Below, in pieces: positions 5,962 through 13,377 of a stretch of DNA of 25,723 bases (the stretch's first letter is position 1; each line of letters begins with the position of its first letter). The position numbers were made by a program, and so were the translations under genes. The notes below the pieces were generated by a model that worked only from the letters and a program-made list of their open reading frames with translations, did no database searches and was not told the DNA's origin. The DNA comes from Bacillota bacterium (GTDB taxonomy: Bacteria; Bacillota_C; Negativicutes; JAEYSJ01): positions 1 through 25,723 of the forward strand of contig JAEYSJ010000192.1 in NCBI GenBank assembly GCA_023434855.1. The letters are read 5' to 3'.

Positions 5962-6771
5962 TTAGGCCGGTTTCTTCTTTTTAGTTTTGGCTTTTGTTTT
6001 ATCCTTCTTGATAGCTGCCAGGCTAGCCTCAATTGCTGCCATAATATCAACTACCTGAGGGCCTCCCTCCGGAGCAGCTTTAGATAATACTGCCTCCTGT
6101 TCAGCCTTACTGTCAATCAGGGACATAACTGCAGCAAGATATTCATTCTTGTACTTCTCAGGCTCAAATTCGGTTAGTTGCGATTCTATCAGTAGCTTTG
6201 CCATTGCCAGTTCCTTTTCTGATGGCTGCACGTCCGGCAATTGCTCTGCTAACTCGGTTACCGGCACAATTTCGTCAGCAAAAAGCATTGTTGATAGCGT
6301 TAACGCCTCTCCTGCTGGCCTGATTGCTGCCAGGTATTCCTTACTGCGTAAGACAAACTTAGCAACGCCTACGGAATCAGTTTGCTTTAATGCCTCCAGC
6401 AGCAGCGCATACGCCTTGCCTGCGCCTGGTTCTGGGGCAAGGTAATAACTGCTATCGTAATGCCTAGGGTCGATCTGTGACAACTTCACAAAGTCTTGTA
6501 TATCTATAACCCGGCTGGCCTTTGGTGTTATGGCTTCTAGCTCTGTATCGCTTATTACCACGTACCTGTCCGGCGCTATTTCAAAGCCTTTTGCTATTTC
6601 TGCATGCGGAACCTCTTCGCCGTCACTGGCAACCTTTTTATAGCTTATACGGCTAAAATCTGATTTTCGGAGCTGCTTAAAGCTTATGCTTTTCTTTTTT
6701 GTCGCATTATATAAGGAAACTGGGATATTAACCATCCCAAAACTTATCATGCCGCGCCATACTGTTTTCAT
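5962..6771 (-). CDS. ku: Bacterial Ku, non-homologous end-joining DNA end-binding protein
   Basis: The 269-aa protein opens with the diagnostic Ku start MKTVWRGMISFGMVNIPVSLY, continues with the beta-barrel core (EVPHAEIAKGFE, VVISDTELEAI, FVKLSQIDPRHYDSSYYLAPE), and ends in a lysine-rich tail. Ku forms a homodimeric ring that threads onto double-strand ends and recruits ligase LigD. The basic tail fits the DNA-sliding extension seen in bacterial Ku. AGAGG precedes the ATG. No ligD gene lies in the window and I see no LexA box in its own upstream region. It has its own terminator and is separated from the DUF4145 gene upstream by another. Confidence 0.95.
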   Translation of the reverse strand: MKTVWRGMISFGMVNIPVSLYNATKKKSISFKQLRKSDFSRISYKKVASDGEEVPHAEIAKGFEIAPDRYVVISDTELEAITPKASRVIDIQDFVKLSQIDPRHYDSSYYLAPEPGAGKAYALLLEALKQTDSVGVAKFVLRSKEYLAAIRPAGEALTLSTMLFADEIVPVTELAEQLPDVQPSEKELAMAKLLIESQLTEFEPEKYKNEYLAAVMSLIDSKAEQEAVLSKAAPEGGPQVVDIMAAIEASLAAIKKDKTKAKTKKKKPA

Positions 6772-6842
6772 TGCTTTTCCTCTTTCTATCGGGCCCGTTT
6801 ATCGTTATCTCTATTATATTCCCGGTCGATGGAATGTCCAGG

Positions 6843-6870
6843 AAATAAAACCGCACTCCGGAGAGTGCAG
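6843..6870 (-). terminator. Intrinsic terminator of the DUF4145 gene
   Basis: The minus strand reads CTGCACTC, loop TCCG, GAGTGCGG (8 bp, one G-U), then TTTTATTT. It lies 10 bp after the stop codon at 6881. Confidence 0.7.
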
Positions 6871-6880
6871 CGACGATTAT

Positions 6881-7534
6881 TTATGTTCTTTTTTCACGTA
6901 ATTTACGAGTTTCATATGGAGAAATATAAATCGATTGCAGTATTTGAGCAGTCAATTTTAACACAGCGGTAGCCTCATCCCTTGAAACAGAATCCAGCTC
7001 ATCATCTTGAACATGCGCTCCATAGTCACCTAAAAACTTAATTTCATCAGCTGTTTCTTTTATGTCAGTAGTTATAAAACGTTTGTCAAACAACAATTCA
7101 ATTAGTTTTCCTAAGCGTTTAGTAGCTCCATCGCCCTCTCTTCTGGCTTCTCCGCCTAGCTTATCGCAAGCAATCGCTTCGACTACTCTTCTACAAAGAA
7201 CTACGCATCCTTTCCAGCAATAGGAATTCGCGCATCTCTTTGCCTCAGCATAATCTTCCCTGATTTTTTCTGGTATCGACTCATGTATATTGTTAGCCTC
7301 ACTATTAGGGATCGGATAAACCCTTGTTATATATCGATTTAGACCTTCATACACAACAAAAATCGGGCCGCATCTTTCACGAGAAGTGTTCGGACAACTC
7401 GCCATAAAATAAGCATGATCCGAATGGTGCAAAGGATCAGACTGCGGATTAAGAGTAACCCTATAGCCGCAATAAGGACAAGTAGTTGAAATATCTCGTA
7501 ACCTAAGTTCTTCTTTGTTTTTTGGCAGGCTCAT
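6881..7534 (-). CDS. DUF4145 (HEPN-like) protein with N-terminal zinc ribbon
   Basis: The 217-aa protein begins with a CPYC knuckle near residue 19 and a second cysteine region (CPNTSRERC) near residue 47, together resembling a zinc ribbon. The C-terminal part matches DUF4145: a WKGCVVLCRRVVEAIACDKL helix, an EIKFLGDYGAH segment, then SRDEATAVLKLT. DUF4145 belongs to the HEPN superfamily and often appears beside restriction or other defence genes; the biochemical role is not settled. The start is supported by GGAGGGTGAA upstream. The gene is monocistronic by its terminator. It may be a host defence gene or a cargo gene near the prophage end. Confidence 0.75.
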   Translation of the reverse strand: MSLPKNKEELRLRDISTTCPYCGYRVTLNPQSDPLHHSDHAYFMASCPNTSRERCGPIFVVYEGLNRYITRVYPIPNSEANNIHESIPEKIREDYAEAKRCANSYCWKGCVVLCRRVVEAIACDKLGGEARREGDGATKRLGKLIELLFDKRFITTDIKETADEIKFLGDYGAHVQDDELDSVSRDEATAVLKLTAQILQSIYISPYETRKLREKRT

Positions 7535-7720
7535 TTCACCCTCCAGTATAATGTAATTTTTCTTTTCTTACCCAAACAATATTATACTTTAAAATATCAG
7601 CAGTGTAGTTTTGTTTTCCCTACTGACCTTTGAACCCTTCCCTCCCAGCGGCTAATGCTGGCTTTCTTTCTTTGCATGCATTTTCCAAAAGCACGAAGAT
7701 AGTTTAATTAGGACTCAAGT

Positions 7721-8659
7721 CTATCTATTCTTAATCCGCCAACTATCAAGTAAGCCGTGATCTATTGCTCGATGTTCAGATCTAAGCTGACTTTTATCAA
7801 TATTTGCAAATAAATCATATTTCTGTACAAGTTTAAAAAAATCAAAATACCCGGGACCAAAATGAACATAATAATAAATTGCAATTAACTCTATAGGTGA
7901 TAATAACGAAGTTATAAAATGCATATATTGACTTTGCTCTTCATAATTATCAGACGAAGAAGAGGCGAAATATATAATTCCTAAAAAGTTTTTAAAATAA
8001 TGACCGACCTGATCTTGTCGCGATGCCCAAAACAAATTATATGCCTCTAACATAATTTTAATCTCTCTTTCAGGATCAAGTGCAGCATGCCTAGATATAT
8101 TGTGTTTTTGCAGTGCTTCATCGCGATAATGTATTAGCTCGTAATTTGCATGCAGAAAAATATCCCTTCCAGTAAAAACTGTTGGACCAATACTATAGTT
8201 TAGAGTTTGAACAATTTCATTATGAAAATTCAAAAGATGAAAAAATGTACTTTCAAAGCGCTGTTTTTTCATAGTTTCTGTCTGTTCAACAAACTCCTGG
8301 CGAGTAAATTCCATTTCCTGCCTTGTTAATTTCAGTTCTTCTCTTTGAGCATCTAATGCTATTCTACTAAGAGACAATTCCTCATTTTGAATAACAAGTG
8401 TTTCACGATTAAGCCGCAATTCCTCTCTTTGCGATAAATATGCTGCTAGAATCATCATAAAACCAGCTAGGCCAAGTATCGGAGAAGAAGACCCACCAAT
8501 CCAATCCCCTATCTGGGCTAGTTTTTCTGGATTTTTCAAGTTTTCTCCACTAATCAAATAAACTAATACAGGAGACAGAATTCCTAATACAGCTAAAAAA
8601 ATTGCAAAATATTGATATACTTTTGGTTCTTGATTAATTTTCACGTAATTACACATCAT
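7721..8659 (-). CDS. Putative phage abortive infection membrane protein (putAbiC type)
   Basis: The 312-aa protein has two membrane helices (about 16-37 and 55-75), a long charged coiled coil (about 77-135) and a soluble domain opening with KKQRFESTFFHLLNFHNEIV. That layout and the FESTFFHLLxxHxEIV signature match the putAbiC family. Members are predicted to block phage propagation at the membrane, mainly by analogy to lactococcal AbiC. It lies just outside the terminator closing the lysis cassette, a usual place for prophage cargo genes, and is AT-rich compared with the tail genes. No ribosome site stands out at the tandem ATG start. The 186 bp behind it hold no gene. Confidence 0.75.
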   Translation of the reverse strand: MMCNYVKINQEPKVYQYFAIFLAVLGILSPVLVYLISGENLKNPEKLAQIGDWIGGSSSPILGLAGFMMILAAYLSQREELRLNRETLVIQNEELSLSRIALDAQREELKLTRQEMEFTRQEFVEQTETMKKQRFESTFFHLLNFHNEIVQTLNYSIGPTVFTGRDIFLHANYELIHYRDEALQKHNISRHAALDPEREIKIMLEAYNLFWASRQDQVGHYFKNFLGIIYFASSSSDNYEEQSQYMHFITSLLSPIELIAIYYYVHFGPGYFDFFKLVQKYDLFANIDKSQLRSEHRAIDHGLLDSWRIKNR

Positions 8660-8725
8660 TTCATAAAGAATATTCTATTTTTACTTCGTTGTCATATTAT
8701 TTATTCCTTTCATTTGCGTTTTTAA

Positions 8726-8760
8726 AATAAAAAAAAGCCCGGCAGCCGAAGCCGCCGGGC
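8726..8760 (-). terminator. Strong intrinsic terminator closing the lysis cassette
   Basis: The minus strand reads GCCCGGC-G-GC, loop TTCG, GC-T-GCCGGGC, then eight T. The hyperstable UUCG loop and GC-rich stem lie a few bases after the stop at 8766. It separates prophage late transcription from the AbiC-like gene. Confidence 0.92.
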
Positions 8761-8765
8761 AATGA

Positions 8766-9392
8766 TCAAAACACTCCAAAGAACACTTTATTTACTGCAC
8801 GCTTATACATGACCTGACCGCCGTTTATATCCTTAACATCGGCCGGGTTTACATGCGCCTGGGCCTCTATGGCTGCGTCCTTACTAAAATTGCGCTGTGC
8901 GGCTACAGGAATATAAAAATCCCCTTTATGCCAGCCTACACCAGCGCCTACATACCAATTCCGGTATAAATTGATCTTGTAAACATCAACCTTTTGCTGC
9001 TCTTCATTCGGCATAACAACATTTCGGTCAGACTCTTCCAATGCTGCAGGTGGCAAGGAAGGGTCTTTTGCTTTTAGTTGTTCCTGTACCTTTTCAGCTG
9101 CAGCGGTTACTGTAGGAGCTGCAACGTAGTAATTAGTAACCGGCTGTATCTTACCGGCTTGCACCTGGTTAAGTTTATCCTGCAGCGCCAGGGCATTCTG
9201 CTGGTTCATATGGACCTGATTCTGCAGGGTATTGATATTTTTAAGGGCATCCTGTGTAAGTAATACCGCTTGCTGGTACCGGGCTTCCTGGGCGTTGTGA
9301 TAGTACACTGCACCGGCAACAATGCCAAATAGCAGTAGTACGGCAATGCCAATGCAGAGTAATTGTTTTCCTGTAAGGTTTAAAGGAATCAT
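8766..9392 (-). CDS. Membrane-anchored coiled-coil lysis-cassette protein, spanin candidate
   Basis: The 208-aa protein has one N-terminal membrane helix (about 11-31), a glutamine-rich coiled coil (about 33-78), a proline/alanine linker and a C-terminal part (about 135-208) rich in alternating aromatic and polar residues (YVGAGVGWHKGDFYIPVAAQ), ending VFFGVF. It lies last in the holin-amidase cassette with an ATGA overlap to the amidase and GGAGGTGGGAGC before the ATG. Inner-membrane anchor plus periplasmic coiled coil is the layout of an Rz-type spanin. The family is not recognised. A lytic-accessory protein or an unrelated prophage membrane protein remains possible. Confidence 0.55.
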   Translation of the reverse strand: MIPLNLTGKQLLCIGIAVLLLFGIVAGAVYYHNAQEARYQQAVLLTQDALKNINTLQNQVHMNQQNALALQDKLNQVQAGKIQPVTNYYVAAPTVTAAAEKVQEQLKAKDPSLPPAALEESDRNVVMPNEEQQKVDVYKINLYRNWYVGAGVGWHKGDFYIPVAAQRNFSKDAAIEAQAHVNPADVKDINGGQVMYKRAVNKVFFGVF

Positions 9393-9952
9393 GCTCCCAC
9401 CTCCACGATATAATCAGTTACGCCCCTGGCAATAGCTGCAGCAAACATCCTCTTGCCTTCGGCGCTGGCCAAGATAGCTTCTTCTGCAGGATTACTGATA
9501 AAGGCCAGCTCCACCAGCACAGCCGGTGCATCAGTATTAATCAGCACATACAAACCGGCTTCCTTATCTACATCACCGTCTGACCAATCGCCGCGAACCG
9601 GCAATGTAGGGAATTCCCCCGCCATCTGCGACATAATCATCGTGGCCAACCGATCAGCCTTGGTTTGCCCTCTGCTAGTCCATATCTCCATGCCCGTGGC
9701 TGCAGCAGACGAAAACGAATTGCAGTGAATGCTGACGATTAAATCAGAGGCCCAACTATTAGCCTGGTTGCAAATATTTTGTAAGCTATCCGACTGATAG
9801 CTGATAGCCTCACAGCCTGCACCATTAAGGTAATTAACTACCTGTGCAGCTACGTCAGCAGCAACATCAGATTCTCGCAGTCCGGACGGTCCGACTGCCC
9901 CCGGATCAGGATAACCATCGGGAGCATGACCGGGATTTATAAATACTTTCAT
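9389..9952 (-). CDS. Endolysin: N-acetylmuramoyl-L-alanine amidase (Amidase_3)
   Basis: This zinc amidase cleaves the amide bond between muramic acid and the stem peptide. Using the ATG at 9950-9952 (GAGGTG seven bases upstream) the protein has 187 residues. Zinc ligands are H9 (NPGHAP), E27 (GLRESD) and H76 (VSIHCNS), with catalytic E148 in VELAFISN. There is no separate cell-wall-binding domain and no signal peptide, so access to the wall depends on the holin next to it. The stop of the holin gene lies a few bases before its ribosome site. An upstream in-frame GTG at 9967 is less well placed. Confidence 0.9.
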   Translation of the reverse strand: MKVFINPGHAPDGYPDPGAVGPSGLRESDVAADVAAQVVNYLNGAGCEAISYQSDSLQNICNQANSWASDLIVSIHCNSFSSAAATGMEIWTSRGQTKADRLATMIMSQMAGEFPTLPVRGDWSDGDVDKEAGLYVLINTDAPAVLVELAFISNPAEEAILASAEGKRMFAAAIARGVTDYIVEVGA

Positions 9953-9963
9953 TACAATACACC

Positions 9964-10500
9964 TCACTTTGTTTTAAATCTGTCTAACACTACACTTAAC
10001 CGGCTACGTAAAAAGTCGAGCAAGCCATTGGCCTGCTCGACTCCTGCATCCCTTAAATTTTCTAGAACGCTAATCGCTTCCGTAGCTGCTAAGTACACCC
10101 ACGCAACCTTTAACAATAGCGGCGTTTCCCCAGCTGCAACGAGAAGAAAGTCAGCGTTTACTGCCATTATCGTTAAAATTAAGTAGAGAATTAATTTACC
10201 TGCGAATCTGTGTTTCATGGCATCAGAATTGATCTTGCCAGCCTTAAATGCGGCCGGGATATTTATGATGCAACGTAGTAGACCAGACAATTTACTGCAG
10301 TCCTGCAGATGCTTATAGCTAATGGCAATCCACCTGGTAACAAGATCCACGAAGATTAGCACTGTAAATGCAAGTAATGCGCCACCATGTACGCTTGTCG
10401 CCAAACCCACAATGACCGCTAAGATAGTCTTAAATAACCAAGTATCAGCCAGGCTCTGACCGGCCTTTGCGATTGCTTCTAATAAATCTTTATAATCCAA
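9964..10500 (-). CDS. Phage holin (TcdE/holin_4_1 type)
   Basis: The protein has several hydrophobic helices (TWLFKTILAVIVGLATSVHG, LLAFTVLIFVDLVTRW, KLILYLILTIMAVNADFLL) and the late AATEAISVLENLRDAG segment typical of the holin_4_1/TcdE family. Holins make the inner-membrane lesion that releases the endolysin. I choose the TTG at 10498-10500 because GGAGG lies eight bases upstream. A TTG at 10515 is in frame but overlaps the terminator tail. With 178 residues it is somewhat longer than most family members because of a C-terminal helical extension. Confidence 0.85.
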   Translation of the reverse strand: MDYKDLLEAIAKAGQSLADTWLFKTILAVIVGLATSVHGGALLAFTVLIFVDLVTRWIAISYKHLQDCSKLSGLLRCIINIPAAFKAGKINSDAMKHRFAGKLILYLILTIMAVNADFLLVAAGETPLLLKVAWVYLAATEAISVLENLRDAGVEQANGLLDFLRSRLSVVLDRFKTK

Positions 10501-10513
10501 CTCTCCCGCCTCC

Positions 10514-10547
10514 AATAAAAATAGAATAGGAGCTTTCGCCCCTATTC
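10514..10547 (-). terminator. Intrinsic terminator between tail and lysis genes
   Basis: The minus strand reads GAATAGGGGC, GAAA loop, GCTCCTATTC (10 bp, one G-U), then TATTTTTATT. It overlaps the stop of the 43-aa gene and ends about 14 bp before the holin start, so lysis genes depend on read-through or on their own promoter. Confidence 0.8.
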
Positions 10548-10673
10548 TTCGGATTCATCCTGTTCACTTTTATGCTGATCTTCTAGTTCTTTATGCCCGG
10601 GCTTATCATCGAATACCACGGTAAAAACACCGTGATGATCTTTGACCGGCTGCTTAGGTATTTTATCTTCCAT
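10542..10673 (-). CDS. Small charged prophage protein, 43 aa
   Basis: This gene is too short for usual ORF cut-offs. It runs from ATG at 10671-10673 to TAG at 10542-10544, with AGGGGGTGG a few bases upstream. The product is polar and acidic at its end (MEDKIPKQPVKDHH, then VVFDDKPGH, ending SEQDESEE). It has no membrane segment. It lies where PBSX-like phages often carry XkdX-type small proteins, but the sequence does not look like XkdX. Function is unknown. The coding sequence is followed immediately by a terminator that overlaps its stop codon. Confidence 0.6.
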   Translation of the reverse strand: MEDKIPKQPVKDHHGVFTVVFDDKPGHKELEDQHKSEQDESEE

Positions 10674-10729
10674 AAGCCACCCCCTGTATTTTTAATAGTA
10701 TATGCGCTGCTCGCATAAAAAATAGGCCT

Positions 10730-11209
10730 CTATTCGGGCCATTTAATAGCTTTCAATTCTTCTGCTGTTTTGGCTGCATCTATTTGCTCTCGTAACGCCC
10801 TTGCTATCTGGTGCAAGCTATTGGAATACTGGGCCAAGGAAACTGACATACCAACTACCTGCGCGGCATCCATTTCCAAGGTTGTATTATCCTGCATAGT
10901 CCAATATAGTTTAAACGGCTGCTCCGCTTCAACTACAGCCTGCGCTGCTTGTACAGCTATTGCTATGCGCTGGATGCTTACTGTGTCGGAGTCAATTACT
11001 TTGCCAAGATAGGGTACGCCTGCCTGCTCTAAGTAGTCACGCTCCGCTTTAATCTCAGCCCACTTTGCATCTTTCAACTCATTCAGCGGTATTTCCCACG
11101 CTTCACCTGTCCACCTATACCGCCAGTCTGGGCGCTGTGATACTTCCGTATCTTCTCCCTGCCGGTCTCCTTCATTGTAAGTCCCGAGACTGTTTATATA
11201 GAACCCCAT
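10730..11209 (-). CDS. DUF4376-type tail fibre accessory protein
   Basis: I use the ATG at 11207-11209 because AGGAGG lies nine bases upstream; the ATG at 11215 is too close. The 159-aa protein has a short N-terminal beta part (GFYINSLGTYN) and a C-terminal helical region beginning KDAKWAEIKAERDYLEQAG and ending EELKAIKWPE. That resembles DUF4376, which is found in small proteins after phage tail fibres, some of them likely fibre chaperones. Its place directly behind a collar-domain fibre fits an assembly or fibre-tip role. Moderately sure of the family, unsure of the role. Confidence 0.7.
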   Translation of the reverse strand: MGFYINSLGTYNEGDRQGEDTEVSQRPDWRYRWTGEAWEIPLNELKDAKWAEIKAERDYLEQAGVPYLGKVIDSDTVSIQRIAIAVQAAQAVVEAEQPFKLYWTMQDNTTLEMDAAQVVGMSVSLAQYSNSLHQIARALREQIDAAKTAEELKAIKWPE

Positions 11210-11222
11210 TACCATCAACCTC

Positions 11223-12752
11223 CTAGTACCAAATTCTAAATATTAATCGCCAGTTTGCTGGTGTGAGTACTACACCAGCACCCGCAGATGCTTTATTAGC
11301 TGCATGTACGGGTGCATTCCCAAGCGTAACTTGGATGGCATTTGCGAAAAGTGCTGGTTTTATGGTATGGTACGCAGCGCCAAATATTGTTACAGGATTA
11401 ATAGCATAGTCCCCAGCAGCATACCCTGCCTCTGCTGTAGCGCATTTTATAAGTACGTCACACTGGCATTTGCTTGGATCCAAGGTTAATCCATGAGTTG
11501 CAATAAACGTTGTATTTGTCGCTACTGTGTACTCGGAGCTAAGCCATACCTGAGTACCAAAACCAATATCTGTCTTTCCTATTTTATTATTCAAGGAGGC
11601 AGCAAGAGCAGTAATGTCCACTACACCTTGATTGGTTGCTGTGCCGAAGGCCTTGACACACCAAAGCATACTGATAGATTTAGGGCGTGTTTCGTTAGCA
11701 GTCCGCGGCGCCCCATTTATCCCATCTGATGTTGGGGTGGTTACAGGAGTTGCCGGGTAATCATAAATAGTACTGCCGCTTGCCGTTGTAGATGCCGTAC
11801 TCGTATTTATTTGACTACCACCAGAATTAGCGGTCGATAGTCTCCATGAGTGTTCATGACCTTGAAAAGCGTCATCTTGCCAGGTTCCAGGTGTTCTACC
11901 TGTATCGCTACCCCGTACAAAGTCAACTATTTTGGGTAGCCTAAAAGTTGTACTACCGTCACCACTGGAATAAGCCCCTACACTGCTTTGTACTGCTGTT
12001 TGTGCTTGCCAGGCGGCTTCCGTAATCAACGGAGCATTTGCCTGTACCCATGCCCATAAATCGGGGTAAGCAATACGGCTCACAAGAGCGCCTTGCAGCG
12101 CCAGGCTTCCGGGTAATGGGCTATTAGCCAATAAGGGGAACGTAAAGCCTACAGGCATAGCGGCTGTGTTAGTCGTGGATATGGAAAGATTACTTGAGCC
12201 ATCAAAGGAGCCGGAACCTGTTACGTCGCCCGTCAGGGTAATTGTTCTAGCCGTTGCCAGTTTAGTCGCCGTTGCAGAATTACCTGCGAGTGATCCAGAG
12301 ATAGTTCCTGCTGCAAAGTTGCCACTAGCATCACGCTGCACTATGCGATTTGCGGTATTTGCATTAGTGGCACCATGGATGCTTGCTGTTGTATCCATAT
12401 GATTCTTTGCTGCTTCAAGGGTAGTAGCAGGAGCAGTGTAACTGTTTGCCTTACCTGTAATTGATTTTAGCATATAAAAAATGCCATTTAGCAAAGTAGT
12501 AATACTACCCGTTAAACTTGTAGGCGCTATAGAGTCTGTCGCAGTTCTACTACCAATTATCGTATCTGTTGCCGCCCCTGCAGCTAATCCACCCGCTGTA
12601 ATCTTCGGCCCATTTCCAGCAGTCCCACTGTGATCATGGCCGGTAGTGCCTAATTTACCATCAATGATATCCATATTAGCATTTAAATCAGCAATATCAA
12701 CAACATCTGTGCCCTCTGGCTTATTTAGATTCAAATTAGGTGTTTGTTGCAT
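11223..12752 (-). CDS. Phage tail fibre with collar domain
   Basis: I use the ATG at 12750-12752 (MQQTPNLNLNKPEG) because GGAGG lies eight bases upstream. A start at 12806 would overlap xkdU without a ribosome site. The 509-aa protein has an N-terminal attachment part (DVVDIADLNANMDIIDGKLG), a threonine/serine-rich shaft, a tail collar domain at about 200-385 (LLANSPLPGSLALQG, LPKIVDFVRG, GHEHSW, RPKSISMLWCVKAF) and a beta-rich end finishing in WRLIFRIWY. It should contact the host surface, so the C-terminal third is the likely specificity region. Confidence 0.85.
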   Translation of the reverse strand: MQQTPNLNLNKPEGTDVVDIADLNANMDIIDGKLGTTGHDHSGTAGNGPKITAGGLAAGAATDTIIGSRTATDSIAPTSLTGSITTLLNGIFYMLKSITGKANSYTAPATTLEAAKNHMDTTASIHGATNANTANRIVQRDASGNFAAGTISGSLAGNSATATKLATARTITLTGDVTGSGSFDGSSNLSISTTNTAAMPVGFTFPLLANSPLPGSLALQGALVSRIAYPDLWAWVQANAPLITEAAWQAQTAVQSSVGAYSSGDGSTTFRLPKIVDFVRGSDTGRTPGTWQDDAFQGHEHSWRLSTANSGGSQINTSTASTTASGSTIYDYPATPVTTPTSDGINGAPRTANETRPKSISMLWCVKAFGTATNQGVVDITALAASLNNKIGKTDIGFGTQVWLSSEYTVATNTTFIATHGLTLDPSKCQCDVLIKCATAEAGYAAGDYAINPVTIFGAAYHTIKPALFANAIQVTLGNAPVHAANKASAGAGVVLTPANWRLIFRIWY

Positions 12753-12756
12753 ATCA

Positions 12757-13374
12757 TCAACCTCCGTATGTCCGTAATTGTGCCCAGGTTCTAGTTCCTG
12801 CCCCATTCCATTTAAGAGGCAACAACATATTCCAGACGGTGTATGTGTAGCTTATCGAATATCCCAGATGAGCCGGTTTAATCTCATCAAGCATAGCTAA
12901 AAATCCCGCCATATTAGGCGGGATTCCCAGCACACCTATGAACTTTACTTCAAACCGATATTCTGCCGGGTACTCAATCACGTCGACTTCCCCGCCTGAA
13001 AATGCTATTGCTACACTTTTAATTCTCTCCTTTGTGGAAGTTCCGGAACCTCTAAGTTTTGCTTGAATAATTTCTCGGCGCCGAATGTAGCCATTACTCC
13101 TATCTGTTACTAACCCAAGTTCATGCTCCCAGTAGTCTAGCCCCCAGGTTGCCGTTTTTATAAATAACTGCTGCAGCAAATCCGGTATTGCGTAATACCG
13201 TAAAACTCCAATATCTTTAGCGAGTATTTCTTGCAGTTTGAGCATTTCCCGGGATTCCTGGTAATACAGCGGCAAATATCTCATTAAGTCAGGTATGTTG
13301 AATTCTGGCTGATCAGTATCTGCACTCCCATCACCATAAAGATAAGCGGCATATAGTTGTTTTCCGTAAGTCAA
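12757..13374 (-). CDS. xkdU: Baseplate/tail protein XkdU-like (DUF2313, gpI-like)
   Basis: The 205-aa protein starts at a TTG with GGGGGTG six bases upstream. It contains the typical LMRYLPLYYQESREMLKLQE start and the late GLDYWEHELGL and RRREIIQAKLRGSGT segments of the YmfQ/DUF2313 family, P2 gpI-like proteins linking baseplate wedge to fibres. It is sandwiched between two fibre genes, as in other contractile prophages. Its 3' end is a few bases from the next fibre start. Confidence 0.88.
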   Translation of the reverse strand: MTYGKQLYAAYLYGDGSADTDQPEFNIPDLMRYLPLYYQESREMLKLQEILAKDIGVLRYYAIPDLLQQLFIKTATWGLDYWEHELGLVTDRSNGYIRRREIIQAKLRGSGTSTKERIKSVAIAFSGGEVDVIEYPAEYRFEVKFIGVLGIPPNMAGFLAMLDEIKPAHLGYSISYTYTVWNMLLPLKWNGAGTRTWAQLRTYGG

Positions 13375-13377
13375 TTG

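Noticed and set aside
7621..7720. Hairpin CCAGC-N7-GCTGG behind the AbiC-like gene
   Set aside because: The stem is only five pairs and no T-run follows, so I do not call a terminator.
7721..8765. Prophage attachment site at the left end
   Set aside because: Without the other end of the prophage no direct repeat can be compared, and no tRNA gene lies here.
8941..9392. Possible embedded Rz1-like lipoprotein in a shifted frame of the spanin candidate
   Set aside because: The +1 frame is open for part of the region and contains a loose LLPVQC motif, but there is no proper lipobox, no ATG or ribosome site, and the frame closes early.
10498..10515. Longer holin start at the TTG at 10515
   Set aside because: The upstream TTG has no ribosome site and overlaps the terminator tail, whereas the TTG at 10500 has GGAGG at ideal spacing.
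10701..10717. Palindrome TATGCG-N5-CGCATA upstream of the 43-aa gene
   Set aside because: No T-run follows it in a useful orientation, so it is not a terminator. A TATACT lies beside it but without a convincing -35. An operator is possible but unsupported.
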